Assembly (NCBI GenBank): GCA_013299105.1
Contig: JAAFJY010000002.1
Location: 399,814-463,813 of the forward strand
Direction of reading: 5' to 3'
From: Chitinophagales bacterium
GTDB lineage: Bacteria > Bacteroidota > Bacteroidia > Chitinophagales > Saprospiraceae
DNA: 64,000 nucleotides
The translations under genes were made by a program, and so were the position numbers. Numbering within the stretch: the first letter of the stretch is position 1; each line of letters begins with the position of its first letter. The notes under the pieces are model-generated. The model had not been told where the DNA came from and did no database searches. It saw only the letters and a list, made by a program, of their open reading frames with translations. Below, piece by piece: positions 47,011 through 57,802 of this stretch.

Positions 47011-47679
47011 CTACAAAGTATAATAAACCAAAGCAGCTACATGAAAAGGCCGCAAATAAATGTAGTTGCGCTCGCCTTGGATGGTCGCTCTGGGATTGTC
47101 GAACAAGGAAGTGAGCGCTGAGGAATGCCTGATGCCCAGGCCCCAATTCGGCGTCAGGTTCATTTTGTAGCCGATGACCCCATGCAGGATTCGATTATTG
47201 AATTCGGGTTCGTACTTGGTCAGGATTTCGGTGTCGCGGAAATTGATCTGGTGCGAGATTTTTTTGCCCATTAATTGGGCAATTGAAAGTCCAAACTGCC
47301 ACTCGTGCCGAAAATTATATTTGTCGATTTTTTTACTGCGAAAGCCAAAAAGGATGGGCACCTCGACATAATTGAGTCGAATACTGAATTTTTCCACACC
47401 CTTAATTTTGCGATCATACCGCAAAGCGGATGGTTCCGAAACAGCTCCTTGTTGGCTGTATGACAACTCTATGGCGAGAAAAGTTTTTTTACTGAAATCA
47501 GCCACGCCACGCAAGGCCGCCTGGACGCCAGGTTTGCGGTAGCCGGAGCTGTAGTCGCCGTCAATTTGGGCCATGTTCAAACCCAAAACCCCGGCAGCGT
47601 GAAAACGCAAGTCTTGTGCCCATGTTGGTTTGGCTACGAAAAAGAATAGCAAGCAGAGGGTGATTCGACAAGTTGTCAT
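47011..47679 (-). CDS. Outer-membrane beta-barrel (PorT-like) protein
   Basis: Signal peptide then 'GVLGLNMAQIDGDYSSGYRKPGVQAALRG...LNYVEVPILFGF...WGLGIRHSSAL'. Confidence 0.78.
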   Translation of the reverse strand: MTTCRITLCLLFFFVAKPTWAQDLRFHAAGVLGLNMAQIDGDYSSGYRKPGVQAALRGVADFSKKTFLAIELSYSQQGAVSEPSALRYDRKIKGVEKFSIRLNYVEVPILFGFRSKKIDKYNFRHEWQFGLSIAQLMGKKISHQINFRDTEILTKYEPEFNNRILHGVIGYKMNLTPNWGLGIRHSSALTSLFDNPRATIQGERNYIYLRPFHVAALVYYTL

Positions 47680-47859
47680 GGTGAGTGAATTAGTGAAAGC
47701 TACGCTTGCCTGAAAATTAAGGACTTATGGGAGAATATTGATGTTTTTGGCCGATATTTTAAACCCCAATCATGTCATTTGGCTAATTCATGCTTAAACC
47801 CTTTGCCAATTCGTGTGTTTGAATGGCACGATATTTTCTAACCCAACTTTCCAACCAAT

Positions 47860-48315
47860 ATGTCACTTCTAACAGCAGGTACTGCGGCCCCAGCTTTCAG
47901 CGCCCCAAACGAAAAAGGCGAAAGCACCAGCCTGGCCGACTTCAAAGGCAAAAAATTAATCCTGTTTTTTTACCCCGCCGCCAATACACCAAGTTGCACC
48001 GCTGAGAATTGCAGCCTGCGCGACGCTTATGCTGAACTACAAGCCAAGGGCTACGAATTATTGGGGGTCAGCCCAGACAAGGGCAAAAAACTACAGAGCT
48101 TCATCGCAAAAAACAACCTGCCTTTTCACTTGCTTTCCGATCCGGACAATGCCGTTACCAAAAGTTTTGGAGCATGGGGCGAAAAAATGATGTATGGTAA
48201 AACCTACGAGGGTCTGCTACGCAGTACCTTTATCATTGATGAAAATGGCGTGATCGAGCGCGTGATCGACAAAGTGGATACCAAAAACCACGCCCAGCAG
48301 ATTTTGGAGGGTTGA
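47860..48315 (+). CDS. bcp: Thioredoxin-dependent thiol peroxidase (PrxQ/Bcp)
   Basis: 'LILFFYPAANTPSCTAENCSLRDAYAELQAKGYELLGVSPD'. Confidence 0.93.
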   Translation: MSLLTAGTAAPAFSAPNEKGESTSLADFKGKKLILFFYPAANTPSCTAENCSLRDAYAELQAKGYELLGVSPDKGKKLQSFIAKNNLPFHLLSDPDNAVTKSFGAWGEKMMYGKTYEGLLRSTFIIDENGVIERVIDKVDTKNHAQQILEG

Positions 48316-48394
48316 GATCGCCTTTTCTTATCGAATTTCTTAGTATTTGTTAAAATTTCAACAAATATTAAATTTCGTTTTATGCTGCATTTTA

Positions 48395-48526
48395 GGGAGC
48401 GTAAAAAATAAGGTGGACAGGTTTGGGTTTAGTGAAAAAATAAAAGCAACTGGATGAAAGGATTTGTGTTCTTTTTTTGCTAAACCTCAAAAGCAAAGAT
48501 GTCCATCTTATTTTAGCTCAAACACT
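48395..48526 (-). repeat. Family B palindromic intergenic element (copy after bcp)
   Basis: 'GGGAGCGTAAAAAATAAGGTGGACAGGTTTGGGTTTAGTGAAAAAA...AAAGATGTCCATCTTATTTTAGCTCAAACAC'; imperfectly inverted arms. Confidence 0.85.
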
Positions 48527-48714
48527 ATGGCAAAAAGCTTTGCAACATTCCATACAAACAATGCTGCGGAATGCCAGGTAAAATCAAATGAACGTGAACT
48601 GTGATTTGGTATGCAACTACGGCGAAGCAACTGCGAATATAAAACTGAAAGCTAAAAACTTGGATCGAACCCTTGGTCCCCCTCTTTTGAATCCTTCGAC
48701 CTTTCAACTTCCCC

Positions 48715-49260
48715 TCAATACATTTCCTCGCTTTCCTCGTCTTGGGGGTTGTAGCCTTTGCGCAGGCGCTCGGGGCTTACGCGGAAGGTGTAATCGCGGT
48801 CGGGGGTATAGCCGAAAGTGGCGTGAGGCAATAGGCGCATCAGGAATTTTGTTACCAGTTTTAGTTTGTGGGCTGGTAAACCTACGCTAAATTCGCTGCC
48901 ATCGCTGAGTTTGAAGTGGATTGAACCCTTGCGGAAAAGAGAAATGCCAAAAGGGGTATTTTCGGTGATCATCGTATAAACCCACACTACCTGTTGGGGT
49001 TGGTAGCGCAGGTAATTGAGCAGGTAGTGGTTGTCCACACGTAGGCTTGAGGCGGTATCCACCACCAATTTGCCCCCCACCATGCTCAAACCAAAGCCGA
49101 GGATCGAAAAAACGATGTTCATTTTGAAGGTGAGAATGCACAGACCAGAACCAAAAGCCAATAAAACGATGCTGAGCACAAACTGCGTTCGCATTTCGCG
49201 CATGACAGCGTTGCGCAACATGCGCATGGCTGGGTGACGGTATAAGTTTTCTCTACTCAT
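48715..49260 (-). CDS. Conserved hypothetical membrane protein
   Basis: Hydrophobic segments 'TQFVLSIVLLAFGSGLCILTF'/'MNIVFSILGFGLSMVGG'; complete ORF, no family recognised. Confidence 0.65.
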   Translation of the reverse strand: MSRENLYRHPAMRMLRNAVMREMRTQFVLSIVLLAFGSGLCILTFKMNIVFSILGFGLSMVGGKLVVDTASSLRVDNHYLLNYLRYQPQQVVWVYTMITENTPFGISLFRKGSIHFKLSDGSEFSVGLPAHKLKLVTKFLMRLLPHATFGYTPDRDYTFRVSPERLRKGYNPQDEESEEMY

Positions 49261-49273
49261 TTTTTTACAATAA

Positions 49274-49600
49274 GCATTTGAGCTAAAATAAGTTGAACCA
49301 ATTTTGTTTGAGATTTAGCAAAAAAGAACACAACTTTCTATCAGTCAATTGTTTATCTCTTTTCGCTAAACCAAAATTGGCTCATCTCATTTTTTTACCT
49401 CTCAAAAACAACAAATTGTTGCTAATTTGTTGGCTTTTGGTGTATATTTGGGCAATATTTACCGGGCTTTTAGTTTTTGAGCTAAAATAAGTTGAACCAA
49501 TTTTCTTTGAGGTAGCAAAAAAGAACACAACTTCCTTTGAGTCTGTTGTTTACTTTTTTCGCTAAACCAAAATTGGTCTACCTTATTTCTTTACGCTTCT
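49274..49600 (+). repeat. Two adjacent family B palindromic elements (49274-49400 and 49474-49600)
   Basis: 'TTTGAGCTAAAATAAGTTGAACCAATTTT...AGCAAAAAAGAACACAACTT...TTTTCGCTAAACCAAAATTGG.C.A.CTTATTT.TTTAC' twice. Confidence 0.82.
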
Positions 49601-49857
49601 TTAACGACAAAACCTGGTAAATTTGGTACAAAAGTACCCCTTTTTTCTTGCTTCTACATTGAAAAGCAAGCCTTTTTAAGAAATTTTTCAGCAAAAACTT
49701 AACCTGGCGGTTTCGAGTCCGAAATGTGAGCTGGGTAAGTTTTTACATCACCAACCGTAACTTGACAGTCAAAGCGTTTTTTGTACCTAAAACTCAGCTT
49801 AGTTTTAACCCCAAAAAACCTTTACAACTGCCAGCTTACTTTGAATTTTTGACGTAA

Positions 49858-51777
49858 ATGGCCCAGCAAAGTAACTACAACGAGGAGAATATCCGCTCAC
49901 TGGATTGGAAGGAACACATCCGTCTGAGGCCAGGTATGTACATCGGAAAATTGGGAGATGGGGCTTCTTCAGATGATGGTATTTACATCCTGATCAAAGA
50001 AATTATCGACAACAGCATCGACGAATTCGTGATGGGCAATGGCAAGGAAATCCAGGTAAAAGTGGACGAAACAGGTGCTGAAATTCGAGATTTTGGAAGA
50101 GGTATCCCCCTGGGCAAAGTAATCGATTGCGTTTCAAAAATCAATACGGGGGGCAAGTACGACTCACAAGCCTTTCAAAAATCGGTGGGTCTAAACGGGG
50201 TCGGAACCAAAGCGGTGAACGCCCTTTCTGATTCTTTTGTAGTAAAATCTGTGCGCGACGGTCAAATCAAAGTAGCAGAGTTTTCTAAAGGCGAGTTGCT
50301 CAAGGACCACGCTGTGAAAAAATCCGATGAGCCCAACGGTACCCGTATCCAATTTCGCCCCGATGACAGTATTTTCCGCAATTACCGTTTCCACAAGGAT
50401 CACCTGGAAACGCAGTTGTGGAACTACGCTTTTCTCAACGCTGGGCTGAAGTTGAACTACAACGGCACCATCATTCAGTCAAAAAACGGCCTGCTGGACC
50501 TACTGGAGCGCAAAAGCCGTAACGAAGACCTGCGCTACCCGATCATCCACCTAAAAGGCGAAGACCTGGAGATTGCCATGAGCCACGGTAACCACTACGG
50601 TGAGCAGCATTATTCTTTTGTAAACGGCCAAAATACCACCCAGGGCGGTACCCACCTCAATGCATTCAAAGAAGCAGTAGTGACCACTGTGCGGGAGTTT
50701 TACAAAGCCAACTTCGATCGCGCTGATATTTTGGGCTCGATCGTCGCAGCAGTGAGCATTCGCGTGCAGGAGCCCGTGTTTGAATCGCAAACCAAAACCA
50801 AGTTGGGCTCGTCCAATATGGCTCCAGAGGATTCGGTATCGATTCGAACCTTCGTGGGTAATTTTGTGAAGGAACAACTCGACAATTTCCTGCGCCAGCA
50901 CCAGGAAGTGGCCGACGCCCTGAAAAAGCGCATCCTGCAATCGGAGCGTGAGCGCAAAGACATTGCAGATATCAAAAAACTGGCGAACCAACGCGCCAAA
51001 AAGGCCAACCTGCACAATAAAAAATTGCGTGATTGCCGCCTCCACTTCAACGATTCGCCCAAAAAAGTGGCCGAAGACCTGCGCTTGGCCTCTACCTTGT
51101 TCATCACCGAGGGCGACTCGGCTTCTGGTTCAATTACCAAAGCCCGCGATGTGCAAACCCAGGCCGTGTTCAGCTTACGCGGTAAGCCACTGAATTGTTA
51201 TGGTCTGACCAAAAAGACGGTTTACGAAAACGAGGAATTCAACCTCCTGCAACACGCCCTGAACATCGAAGACGGACTGGAAGACCTGCGTTATGGCCGC
51301 GTGGTGATTGCCACCGACGCCGACGTAGATGGCATGCACATCCGCTTGTTGATGCTGACTTTTTTCCTGCAGTTCTTCCCCGAACTGGTGCGAAATGGTC
51401 ATTTGTACATCCTCGAAACGCCACTCTTCCGGGTGCGTGACAAAAACCAACGCTTTTACTGTTACAGTGAAGCGGAAAAACAAGCCGCTATCAAAAAACT
51501 GCGCGGCAAACCAGAAATCACCCGCTTTAAAGGTTTAGGAGAAATCTCACCCGACGAGTTTGGGGACTTCATTGGCGAAAACATCCGCCTGGAGCCCGTT
51601 TTGTTCAATGAAAATACCGACATTGACAAAATCCTCTCCTACTACATGGGCAAAAATACCCCAGAGCGCCAAGACTTCATCATCGACAACCTGCGGGTAG
51701 AGATCAACGACATTGAAGACAGCGCGGCAGCAGCAGCGGCAGCGGCGATGGAGAGTGAGGAGTTGGAGGTGGCGTAA
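49858..51777 (+). CDS. parE: DNA topoisomerase IV subunit B (GyrB/ParE type IIA)
   Basis: '[16 protein letters not shown]', '[16 protein letters not shown]', '[18 protein letters not shown]', '[22 protein letters not shown]'. Confidence 0.95.
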   Translation: MAQQSNYNEENIRSLDWKEHIRLRPGMYIGKLGDGASSDDGIYILIKEIIDNSIDEFVMGNGKEIQVKVDETGAEIRDFGRGIPLGKVIDCVSKINTGGKYDSQAFQKSVGLNGVGTKAVNALSDSFVVKSVRDGQIKVAEFSKGELLKDHAVKKSDEPNGTRIQFRPDDSIFRNYRFHKDHLETQLWNYAFLNAGLKLNYNGTIIQSKNGLLDLLERKSRNEDLRYPIIHLKGEDLEIAMSHGNHYGEQHYSFVNGQNTTQGGTHLNAFKEAVVTTVREFYKANFDRADILGSIVAAVSIRVQEPVFESQTKTKLGSSNMAPEDSVSIRTFVGNFVKEQLDNFLRQHQEVADALKKRILQSERERKDIADIKKLANQRAKKANLHNKKLRDCRLHFNDSPKKVAEDLRLASTLFITEGDSASGSITKARDVQTQAVFSLRGKPLNCYGLTKKTVYENEEFNLLQHALNIEDGLEDLRYGRVVIATDADVDGMHIRLLMLTFFLQFFPELVRNGHLYILETPLFRVRDKNQRFYCYSEAEKQAAIKKLRGKPEITRFKGLGEISPDEFGDFIGENIRLEPVLFNENTDIDKILSYYMGKNTPERQDFIIDNLRVEINDIEDSAAAAAAAAMESEELEVA

Positions 51778-51970
51778 GGCTGATTGGTAGATCAAGCGTT
51801 TGTTTGGACGGCCAACCATCTCGACTGTTCAAGCAAACGCTGCATATCCTTCAACAAAGAAGCGCAGTCAAAATTTTCTATTTTCTGAAAACTTCGGAGA
51901 AACTCTGTTTCAACAATCAAGCGTGACATTTTTTGTCTAAACCAGAATTTTTGTCTAAACCAGAAAATTC

Positions 51971-52290
51971 GGTCCTGAACAACTAAAGTATGCTAAAAGC
52001 AATGCGTATTTTTGAACCAATTTTTGAAACACAAAAGAATCCTTTTGATGCTGTATCAACTCTTCTTGGGTTTGATGTGATTTAAAGTATATTTAAATTT
52101 TTAGTCTAAACCAGAATTTTCTGAAAACTTCGGAGAAAAGCGATCTCGACAATCAAGCGAGGTTTTTGTCTAAACCAGAATTTTCAGAATTGTAGAATTA
52201 CTTGCGTGACGTTGACCAATTTGAATTCGAAAGAATTTTCAGAATTGGCCCGCTTCGCGGTCATGAACGCTTTATGTTCACAATAAGAAT
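51971..52290 (+). repeat. Dispersed repeat containing decayed 3' tail of a PD-(D/E)XK gene
   Basis: 'GTCTAAACCAGAATTTTCAGAATTGTAGAATTACTTGCGTGACGTTGACCAA' (LSKPEFSEL*NYLRDVDQ) matches the C-terminus LSKPEFAELQNFLRDR of 29039-29383; inverse copy at 57262-57465. Confidence 0.82.
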
Positions 52291-52565
52291 CACAAAATTC
52301 TCAGCGATAAAAACATCTCCGAAGTTTGCAGTATTTTCTTTTAGTGAAAACTGCTTTCAAGGTACAGGTAGCTTTGAGCATTTCAAAGGCTAAGTTTTAC
52401 ACACACACATGAGGAGGATACTATAATTTGAAAAAATGTAAAAACTTAGCTTGCCCCCATTTTGACTGAAATTAGAACCGGCAGGATAGCTGCCTGATAA
52501 CTATATTTGTTGCGTCAAAAAATTGAGACCGCCTCTATGGGGTACTGAACTTTTACAGGAACGTA

Positions 52566-53399
52566 ATGCTAATATCCATTCCACCTATTGAGCGTTTGCC
52601 CCAACTGTGTGAGCAAACCGTAGTGCTGGTTCAAGCTACTGCCCAATTCATCCAAAGCGAACTGGGGCAAGTAAAAATGATCGAAATAAAAGGCGAGCGC
52701 TTCAACAACCTGGTCAGTTATGTGGACCAAAACTCCGAAAAACGCCTGGTAGCAGGCTTGCAAGCGCTGTTGCCAGAAGCCGTTTTCCTCACCGAAGAAG
52801 CTACTACCGCAGCAGAAAGTGGTGAATGGTGCTGGGTCGTCGACCCACTTGATGGCACCACCAATTTTTTGCACCAATTGCCTTGTTTTGCCATCAGTGT
52901 AGCCTTGACTTATCGCGGCGAAAGTGTATTGGGGGTGGTACACAACGTGAGTATGCGGGAGACTTTCTGGACTTGGAAAGGAGGTGGATCGTTCCTCAAT
53001 GGGCAGCCTATTCAAGTATCGGAGCGGAAGGGCTTGAACCAGGCCTTGATTTCTACGGGATTTCCATATACTGATTTTTCACAGATCGGGCCTTATTTCC
53101 AGGTCATGGAACATTTCATGCGCAATACCCGTGGCATTCGCCGCTGGGGCGCAGCAGCCATCGACCTGGCATACGTAGCCTGTGGCCGCTACGACCTGTT
53201 TTTTGAGTACAGTTTGCACCCTTGGGACGTAGCGGCTGGCGGCCTGCTGATTACCGAGGCCGGGGGATGTTTTACTGATTTCCAAGCCGGGCATGGCGCT
53301 TGGTCGGGCAAAGAGGTACTGGCTAGTAGTGCTCAGTTGTATACCGAGGGTTTGAAAATCATCAATGGGGCGTTTTATGCTGGAAACGCAAAAGTTTAG
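52566..53399 (+). CDS. Inositol monophosphatase family protein
   Basis: 'VFLTEEATTAAESGEWCWVVDPLDGTTNFLHQLPCFAISVAL', 'HPWDVAAGGLLITEAGG'. Confidence 0.93.
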   Translation: MLISIPPIERLPQLCEQTVVLVQATAQFIQSELGQVKMIEIKGERFNNLVSYVDQNSEKRLVAGLQALLPEAVFLTEEATTAAESGEWCWVVDPLDGTTNFLHQLPCFAISVALTYRGESVLGVVHNVSMRETFWTWKGGGSFLNGQPIQVSERKGLNQALISTGFPYTDFSQIGPYFQVMEHFMRNTRGIRRWGAAAIDLAYVACGRYDLFFEYSLHPWDVAAGGLLITEAGGCFTDFQAGHGAWSGKEVLASSAQLYTEGLKIINGAFYAGNAKV

Positions 53400-53418
53400 T
53401 TCGCTCCTATCCTTTAAG

Positions 53419-53515
53419 TATTTGAGCTAAAATAGGATGAACATCTTTGTTTTTGAGGTTTAGTGAAAAAAGAACACAAATTCCTTTCATCCAGTTGCTT
53501 AAGCAGGTAGGGAGA
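53419..53515 (+). repeat. Family B element, left arm only
   Basis: 'TATTTGAGCTAAAATAGGATGAACATCTTTGTTTTTGAGGTTTAGTGAAAAAAGAACACAAATTCCTTTCATCCAGTTGCTTAAGCAGGTAG'. Confidence 0.82.
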
Positions 53516-53589
53516 CAAAGAGCCCGTGGAACTTGGGGCAGATTTACAATTTGGACCTCTAGTCGATAGATTCGGCTCGAGGCCACACC

Positions 53590-53712
53590 CACTCGAACTC
53601 ACACTTACACCCGACACACCCATTCTTGCGGATTTCGAGCATGACGTAGACCATGACGTTGACGTGCGATGTGTCTTAAAAACTGGAAAGGTTTATTTTT
53701 GAACCATTACTA
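53590..53712 (-). repeat. Partial family A-like element
   Basis: Reverse complement reads 'TAGTAATGGTTCAAAAATAAACCTTTCCAGTTTT...GTCAACGTCATGGTCTACGTCATGCTCGAAATCCGCAAGAATGGGTGTG', resembling the left end of 56582-56885. Confidence 0.7.
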
Positions 53713-54612
53713 AGCCTTGTTGAAAATGGGCTTTTCCCGCTCAAACCAGCGCAAATAGGGCATCACAATGGCACCATAGTTCGCAGCGGGAACGCTTTGC
53801 TCTGGGTCCACATACTGCAAGAAATCGCGGCTGGCAGCAATGACTTCAACGATGTGAATGCCGGGATTGCAAAGGCTGTCATACTGGGGTTTGGTTTGAG
53901 GTTCGATGGGTTCTACTCGGGCCGGAATGGGCAAGACAATGCCATAGTCCTGGTAATGGTTGGCTAGGCAAGCTGCTGCAATGAATTTGGAAATGTAGCG
54001 CCGGGTTTGGCGGGGCAGTTGTAACCGAATGCTTTCGTATGTATCAATACGGCTACGGCGCAAGGCTTTGCGTACCCTTCCTGAGCCACAATTGTACGCA
54101 GCCAGGACCAAAAACCAATCCCCAAACTCCGCATACAATTCACTAAGGTAAACCGCAGCAGCCCCTGAGGACAACTCTGGATCAAAGCGTTGATCAAGGG
54201 TTTTGCCTACCCGCAAGCCATAATGCCGGGCGGTGACTGGCACAAATTGCCACAAACCTGCCGCTCGATAAGGCGAAATGACATTCTCGCGTAATTCGGA
54301 CTCTACCATTGGTAAGTACTTCAGGGCCATCGGTAAATCGCGGCTGTCCAGATGACGCTCAAAAATTGGGAAATAGAACAAAGCGCGTTTGAGTAAAGCT
54401 GTGCTTTGGCGTTTGCCTAATTTGACATAACGATTCAAATGGTCTTGTGCTACTTTGTCTTGAGCCAATAGTGTTCTCCAATCCATCTCACGATGTACCA
54501 TATTTAATACATCACTCTGCAACGAATTGCTGAATAAATCAAAAGGGATGAATTGCAAGAGTCCAATGAAAAAACTGGCGATCAATAGCCGTTTTGAAAA
54601 ATGCTGGTTCAT
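53710..54612 (-). CDS. Lytic transglycosylase (SLT) domain protein
   Basis: 'MALKYLPMVESELRENVISPYRAAGLWQFVPVTARHYGLRVGKTLDQRFDPELSSGAAAVYLSELYAEFGDWFLVLAAYNCGSGRVRKAL'. Confidence 0.93.
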   Translation of the reverse strand: MNQHFSKRLLIASFFIGLLQFIPFDLFSNSLQSDVLNMVHREMDWRTLLAQDKVAQDHLNRYVKLGKRQSTALLKRALFYFPIFERHLDSRDLPMALKYLPMVESELRENVISPYRAAGLWQFVPVTARHYGLRVGKTLDQRFDPELSSGAAAVYLSELYAEFGDWFLVLAAYNCGSGRVRKALRRSRIDTYESIRLQLPRQTRRYISKFIAAACLANHYQDYGIVLPIPARVEPIEPQTKPQYDSLCNPGIHIVEVIAASRDFLQYVDPEQSVPAANYGAIVMPYLRWFEREKPIFNKA

Positions 54613-55356
54613 GGTGTTGGGAATTATTACCAATACAGAAAGCAGTAATAGAAACAGGTTTTTGGGTCAAGTGAAAATTACTGCATTTCCAAAATAATAC
54701 TTAGAAAACTCCCCATAAGCAATGGCAATGAAAGCCAATCTCGCACTAATGCAAACGACATTAATGTAAGGTATTAAGAATTAGCTCCTACCTGGTATTA
54801 TGATTAATTTAGCAAAAAATAAGTTTTAGTGTATTGCAAATTGCAAATTACACAAAAAACAATTTTGAGCTTGATTTAGTCCTGTATGGAATGAAATCAA
54901 AACCAAATAGAAACCCCTGAATGCGAATGGAAAGTGATATGTGGATAAGCCTGATAACAAATGCATTATAAAAGTAAGGACTCTTTTTGAAACTAAAAAA
55001 TAAAATTTTTGGGTAGAGGTGCGGTTTTGCTCTTCATGCAAGCCCCTTGTTTTATAGCCCCTGATTTTTATCCGTGTTTATGCATTTACAAAACTACAAT
55101 GTAAAGAAAAAAATATTTTACACTGTCGCAGGATACTGCGTTTTTTGATACACAGCTGGCTAGATGCATGGTAAGTGTGGAGGTGCTATTGTCTCCAGAC
55201 TAAAATCCAGGGTTGCACGACGCAGGATAGATTTCGGGTTTTATGTGCAAAATTGCTTCCATGTTCCTGAAATGCAAAAACGCATGACACCTCGATAGGG
55301 GTCATACGTTTTTGCATTTGTTGCGTTCAACTCAGTGAAAGCCAGTTCAAGGATTA

Positions 55357-56040
55357 TTAATTTCCGCCACAGCTTTCTTTTAGTGCTTTGAGTTCGTCCT
55401 TGGAAGCTATTTGTTTCACAGTACCGTCTGCCAAGGTCACGCCGAGTGGAAATACCAACTCAGGACGGGTAGTAGCATTGGGATTGTTTTGCTTCCAGGT
55501 GTGGAGGATCTTGTGCAGGGCTTCGCGGTCAGCAGCGGCAGCTACGGTTCCATCTGGCAATTTTACGCTCACCGGAAAATTAAGTTTGAAGCACGACTGC
55601 CCGCCGTCGCCAGGGCGGTGTCCTTTGCCACGGCCTTTGCCCCTTTGAGGCGGACAAGTGGCCAATAGTTTTTTAAACTCCTCTTCATTGGCTACGCTGC
55701 TGATGGTACCGTCTTTGGCGATTACTTCGAGCGGAAATACAAGGCTTGGGCGCTGGGTAGCACTTGGATTAGCCTCTTTCCAAGCTTTGATGGCAGTACG
55801 CATGGCTTCGTTGGAGGCCACTGATTTGGTTGTGCCATCCGCAAATTTGAGGCTGATCGGGTACACAAATTCAAAGCAGCTGCCACGGCCACAACCGCCA
55901 TTGCGGTGCAGCGAGTCCATCGCGCCAAGGGTGAAATACTCTTCAGAAGTAACATCGAATTCGCTCTCTTCGCAAGCGAAAAAGCTAAACAGGGCCAGCA
56001 TCAACAGTGCGCCAGTGATTTTTTTCAGATGACTGATCAT
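55357..56040 (-). CDS. Lipoprotein of unknown function with internal domain duplication
   Basis: Lipobox 'LFSFFACEE'; two homologous ~75-aa halves joined by an 'RGKGRGKGHRPGDGG' linker. Confidence 0.8.
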   Translation of the reverse strand: MISHLKKITGALLMLALFSFFACEESEFDVTSEEYFTLGAMDSLHRNGGCGRGSCFEFVYPISLKFADGTTKSVASNEAMRTAIKAWKEANPSATQRPSLVFPLEVIAKDGTISSVANEEEFKKLLATCPPQRGKGRGKGHRPGDGGQSCFKLNFPVSVKLPDGTVAAAADREALHKILHTWKQNNPNATTRPELVFPLGVTLADGTVKQIASKDELKALKESCGGN

Positions 56041-56179
56041 GGATTAAAACGTTTTGAGGTAAATAAAAAAGTTGTTTGGAGAGATAAGCGGAGGAGCGCG
56101 ATTTTGTACTCAAGAGAAAATGTTAAGGAAGTGTTAAGATTTTGACCATCCATTTTATAGCAGAAGTTGTTTGTCTTTT

Positions 56180-56345
56180 AGAGTATGTTTAAAATTTTTT
56201 GTTTGCCATAAATCCACGGTCCAATTTCGCCTATTCTTCGTTAGGAAAATGCTCATTATGCGCTGCATAACTCCGCTTTTCCTGCCTCGACTAGCCAAAA
56301 TTTGCCTCGTTTTCTGACTAAACCTCCAATATTTAAACACACTCT
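56180..56345. repeat. MITE-like family C element, uninterrupted copy (166 bp)
   Basis: Ends AGAGTATGTTTAAA / TTTAAACACACTCT (13/14 inverted match); body shared inversely with 31002-31120 and 31444-31495. Confidence 0.82.
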
Positions 56346-56449
56346 TAGTTGGCTAAACCAGCGAAAATGAGTTTTTGAATTGAAGCGTTAAGCGCGTAAA
56401 TCCTTTTTATCTATTCATCTCTGCCAATCAGCAGGGGAGACAAATAAAA

Positions 56450-56939
56450 GGGTGCGGTGCCTATCCGATGTAAAAAGTCAAGCTTTTTCACTGATACTTG
56501 ATCACAGCCCTTGACTTTTTTGTTTCTTTTTTTTGCCAAGAAATAAAGAAAAAGAGCTTCATTTTGAAACTCAATGCATTAGTAACGGTTCAAAAATAAA
56601 CCTTACCAAGTTTTTTGATTGCCAGTTGTCAACATCATGGTCAACGTCATGCTGGAAATCCGCAAGAATGGGTGTGGAGTGTGCAAGTGTGAGTTCGGGT
56701 GTGGGAGCTTCGTGCTTTTACTTTTGTCTCCGATCACTTGAAAACGGGATTTTCTCACACTCACACCCAAACAAACACACCCAAACCCAATTTTATCCGT
56801 GTTCCCAAAACAGCCTCGCGCAGCGGGAGCATAATCTATAAAGTACGCAGTTGCGATTTGGTAAGGTTTATTCGTGGCTTGTCACTTAGGCTTGAGTGGA
56901 CTTTTTCGTTCAAAAGTACATCAATCGGGAGCCGCACCC
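56450..56939. repeat. MITE-like family D element (copy 2) interrupted by family A element (56582-56885)
   Basis: Ends GGGTGCGGTGCC / GGAGCCGCACCC. Arms match family D copy 1 inversely; the inner 304 bp is ~99% identical by eye to 31140-31443. Confidence 0.8.
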
Positions 56940-57046
56940 AATTACGAGGTAAGTTCTCAATGTACCTTTCAAAGTAAATTAAAATTGGAAAGCTTTATTT
57001 TTAAACCGTTACTTACATTACAAGAACTTGAAAAACGCTGTGCTAA

Positions 57047-57502
57047 GGGAGCGTAAAAAATAAGGTGGACAGGTTTGGCTGCTGAACGAACATGGTATGC
57101 TGAACTAGCATTGGTTATCGACCCATTTGTGATTTTTGAGTCCTATTCCGGAAGCAATCCCCCTTTGGTTTGAGCCTAAATCTGGGGACTATTAGCCTCG
57201 TTGAACGTGATGTAGGCGACCTGCGAAGCAGGTCTCATTCTCTAATTCTTTCAAATTCTTGTTTAGAAAGAATTGGTCAACGTCACGCAAGTAATTCTCT
57301 AATTCTGCAATTCTGAAAATTCTGGTTTAGACAAAAAATTTAAATATACTTTAAATCACATCAAACCCAAGAATAGTTGATACAGCATCAAAAGGATTCT
57401 TTTGTGGTTCAAAAATTGGTTCAAAAATACGCATTGCTTTTAGCATACTTTAGTTGTTCAGGACCCAAAAACAAAGATGTCCATCTTATTTTAGCTCAAA
57501 TA
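57047..57502 (-). repeat. Family B element split by ~390 bp of other sequence
   Basis: Right arm 'GGGAGCGTAAAAAATAAGGTGGACAGGTTTGG' at 57047 and left arm 'CAAAGATGTCCATCTTATTTTAGCTCAAATAC' ending ~57502. Flanking 9-bp direct repeats CTAAGGGAG (57043-57051, 57503-57511). Confidence 0.75.
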
Positions 57503-57802
57503 CTAAGGGAGTATAAAAGGCGCAAAAATTTACGATGCTCTCATTTTAGGCCCAGGTACCAATTGCCGTTGATACGGGAGTTACCCCACGAAAGGAACCT
57601 TGACCAACTAAAAACAGTCCTCTTTGTTGACTCGAAAGCAGCGACCAGAACTTTACCTAGCTTCAACATTGTATTGGCAATATTGGCGACGCTTGTAAAC
57701 CAAATTTTTTCTTTACTTTTATATTAAATTTGAGCAGGCTTTCGCCCTAAACTGATCTTCGTCACCACTCGATTCTCTAAACATACCCTAAAATCCTAAA
57801 AA

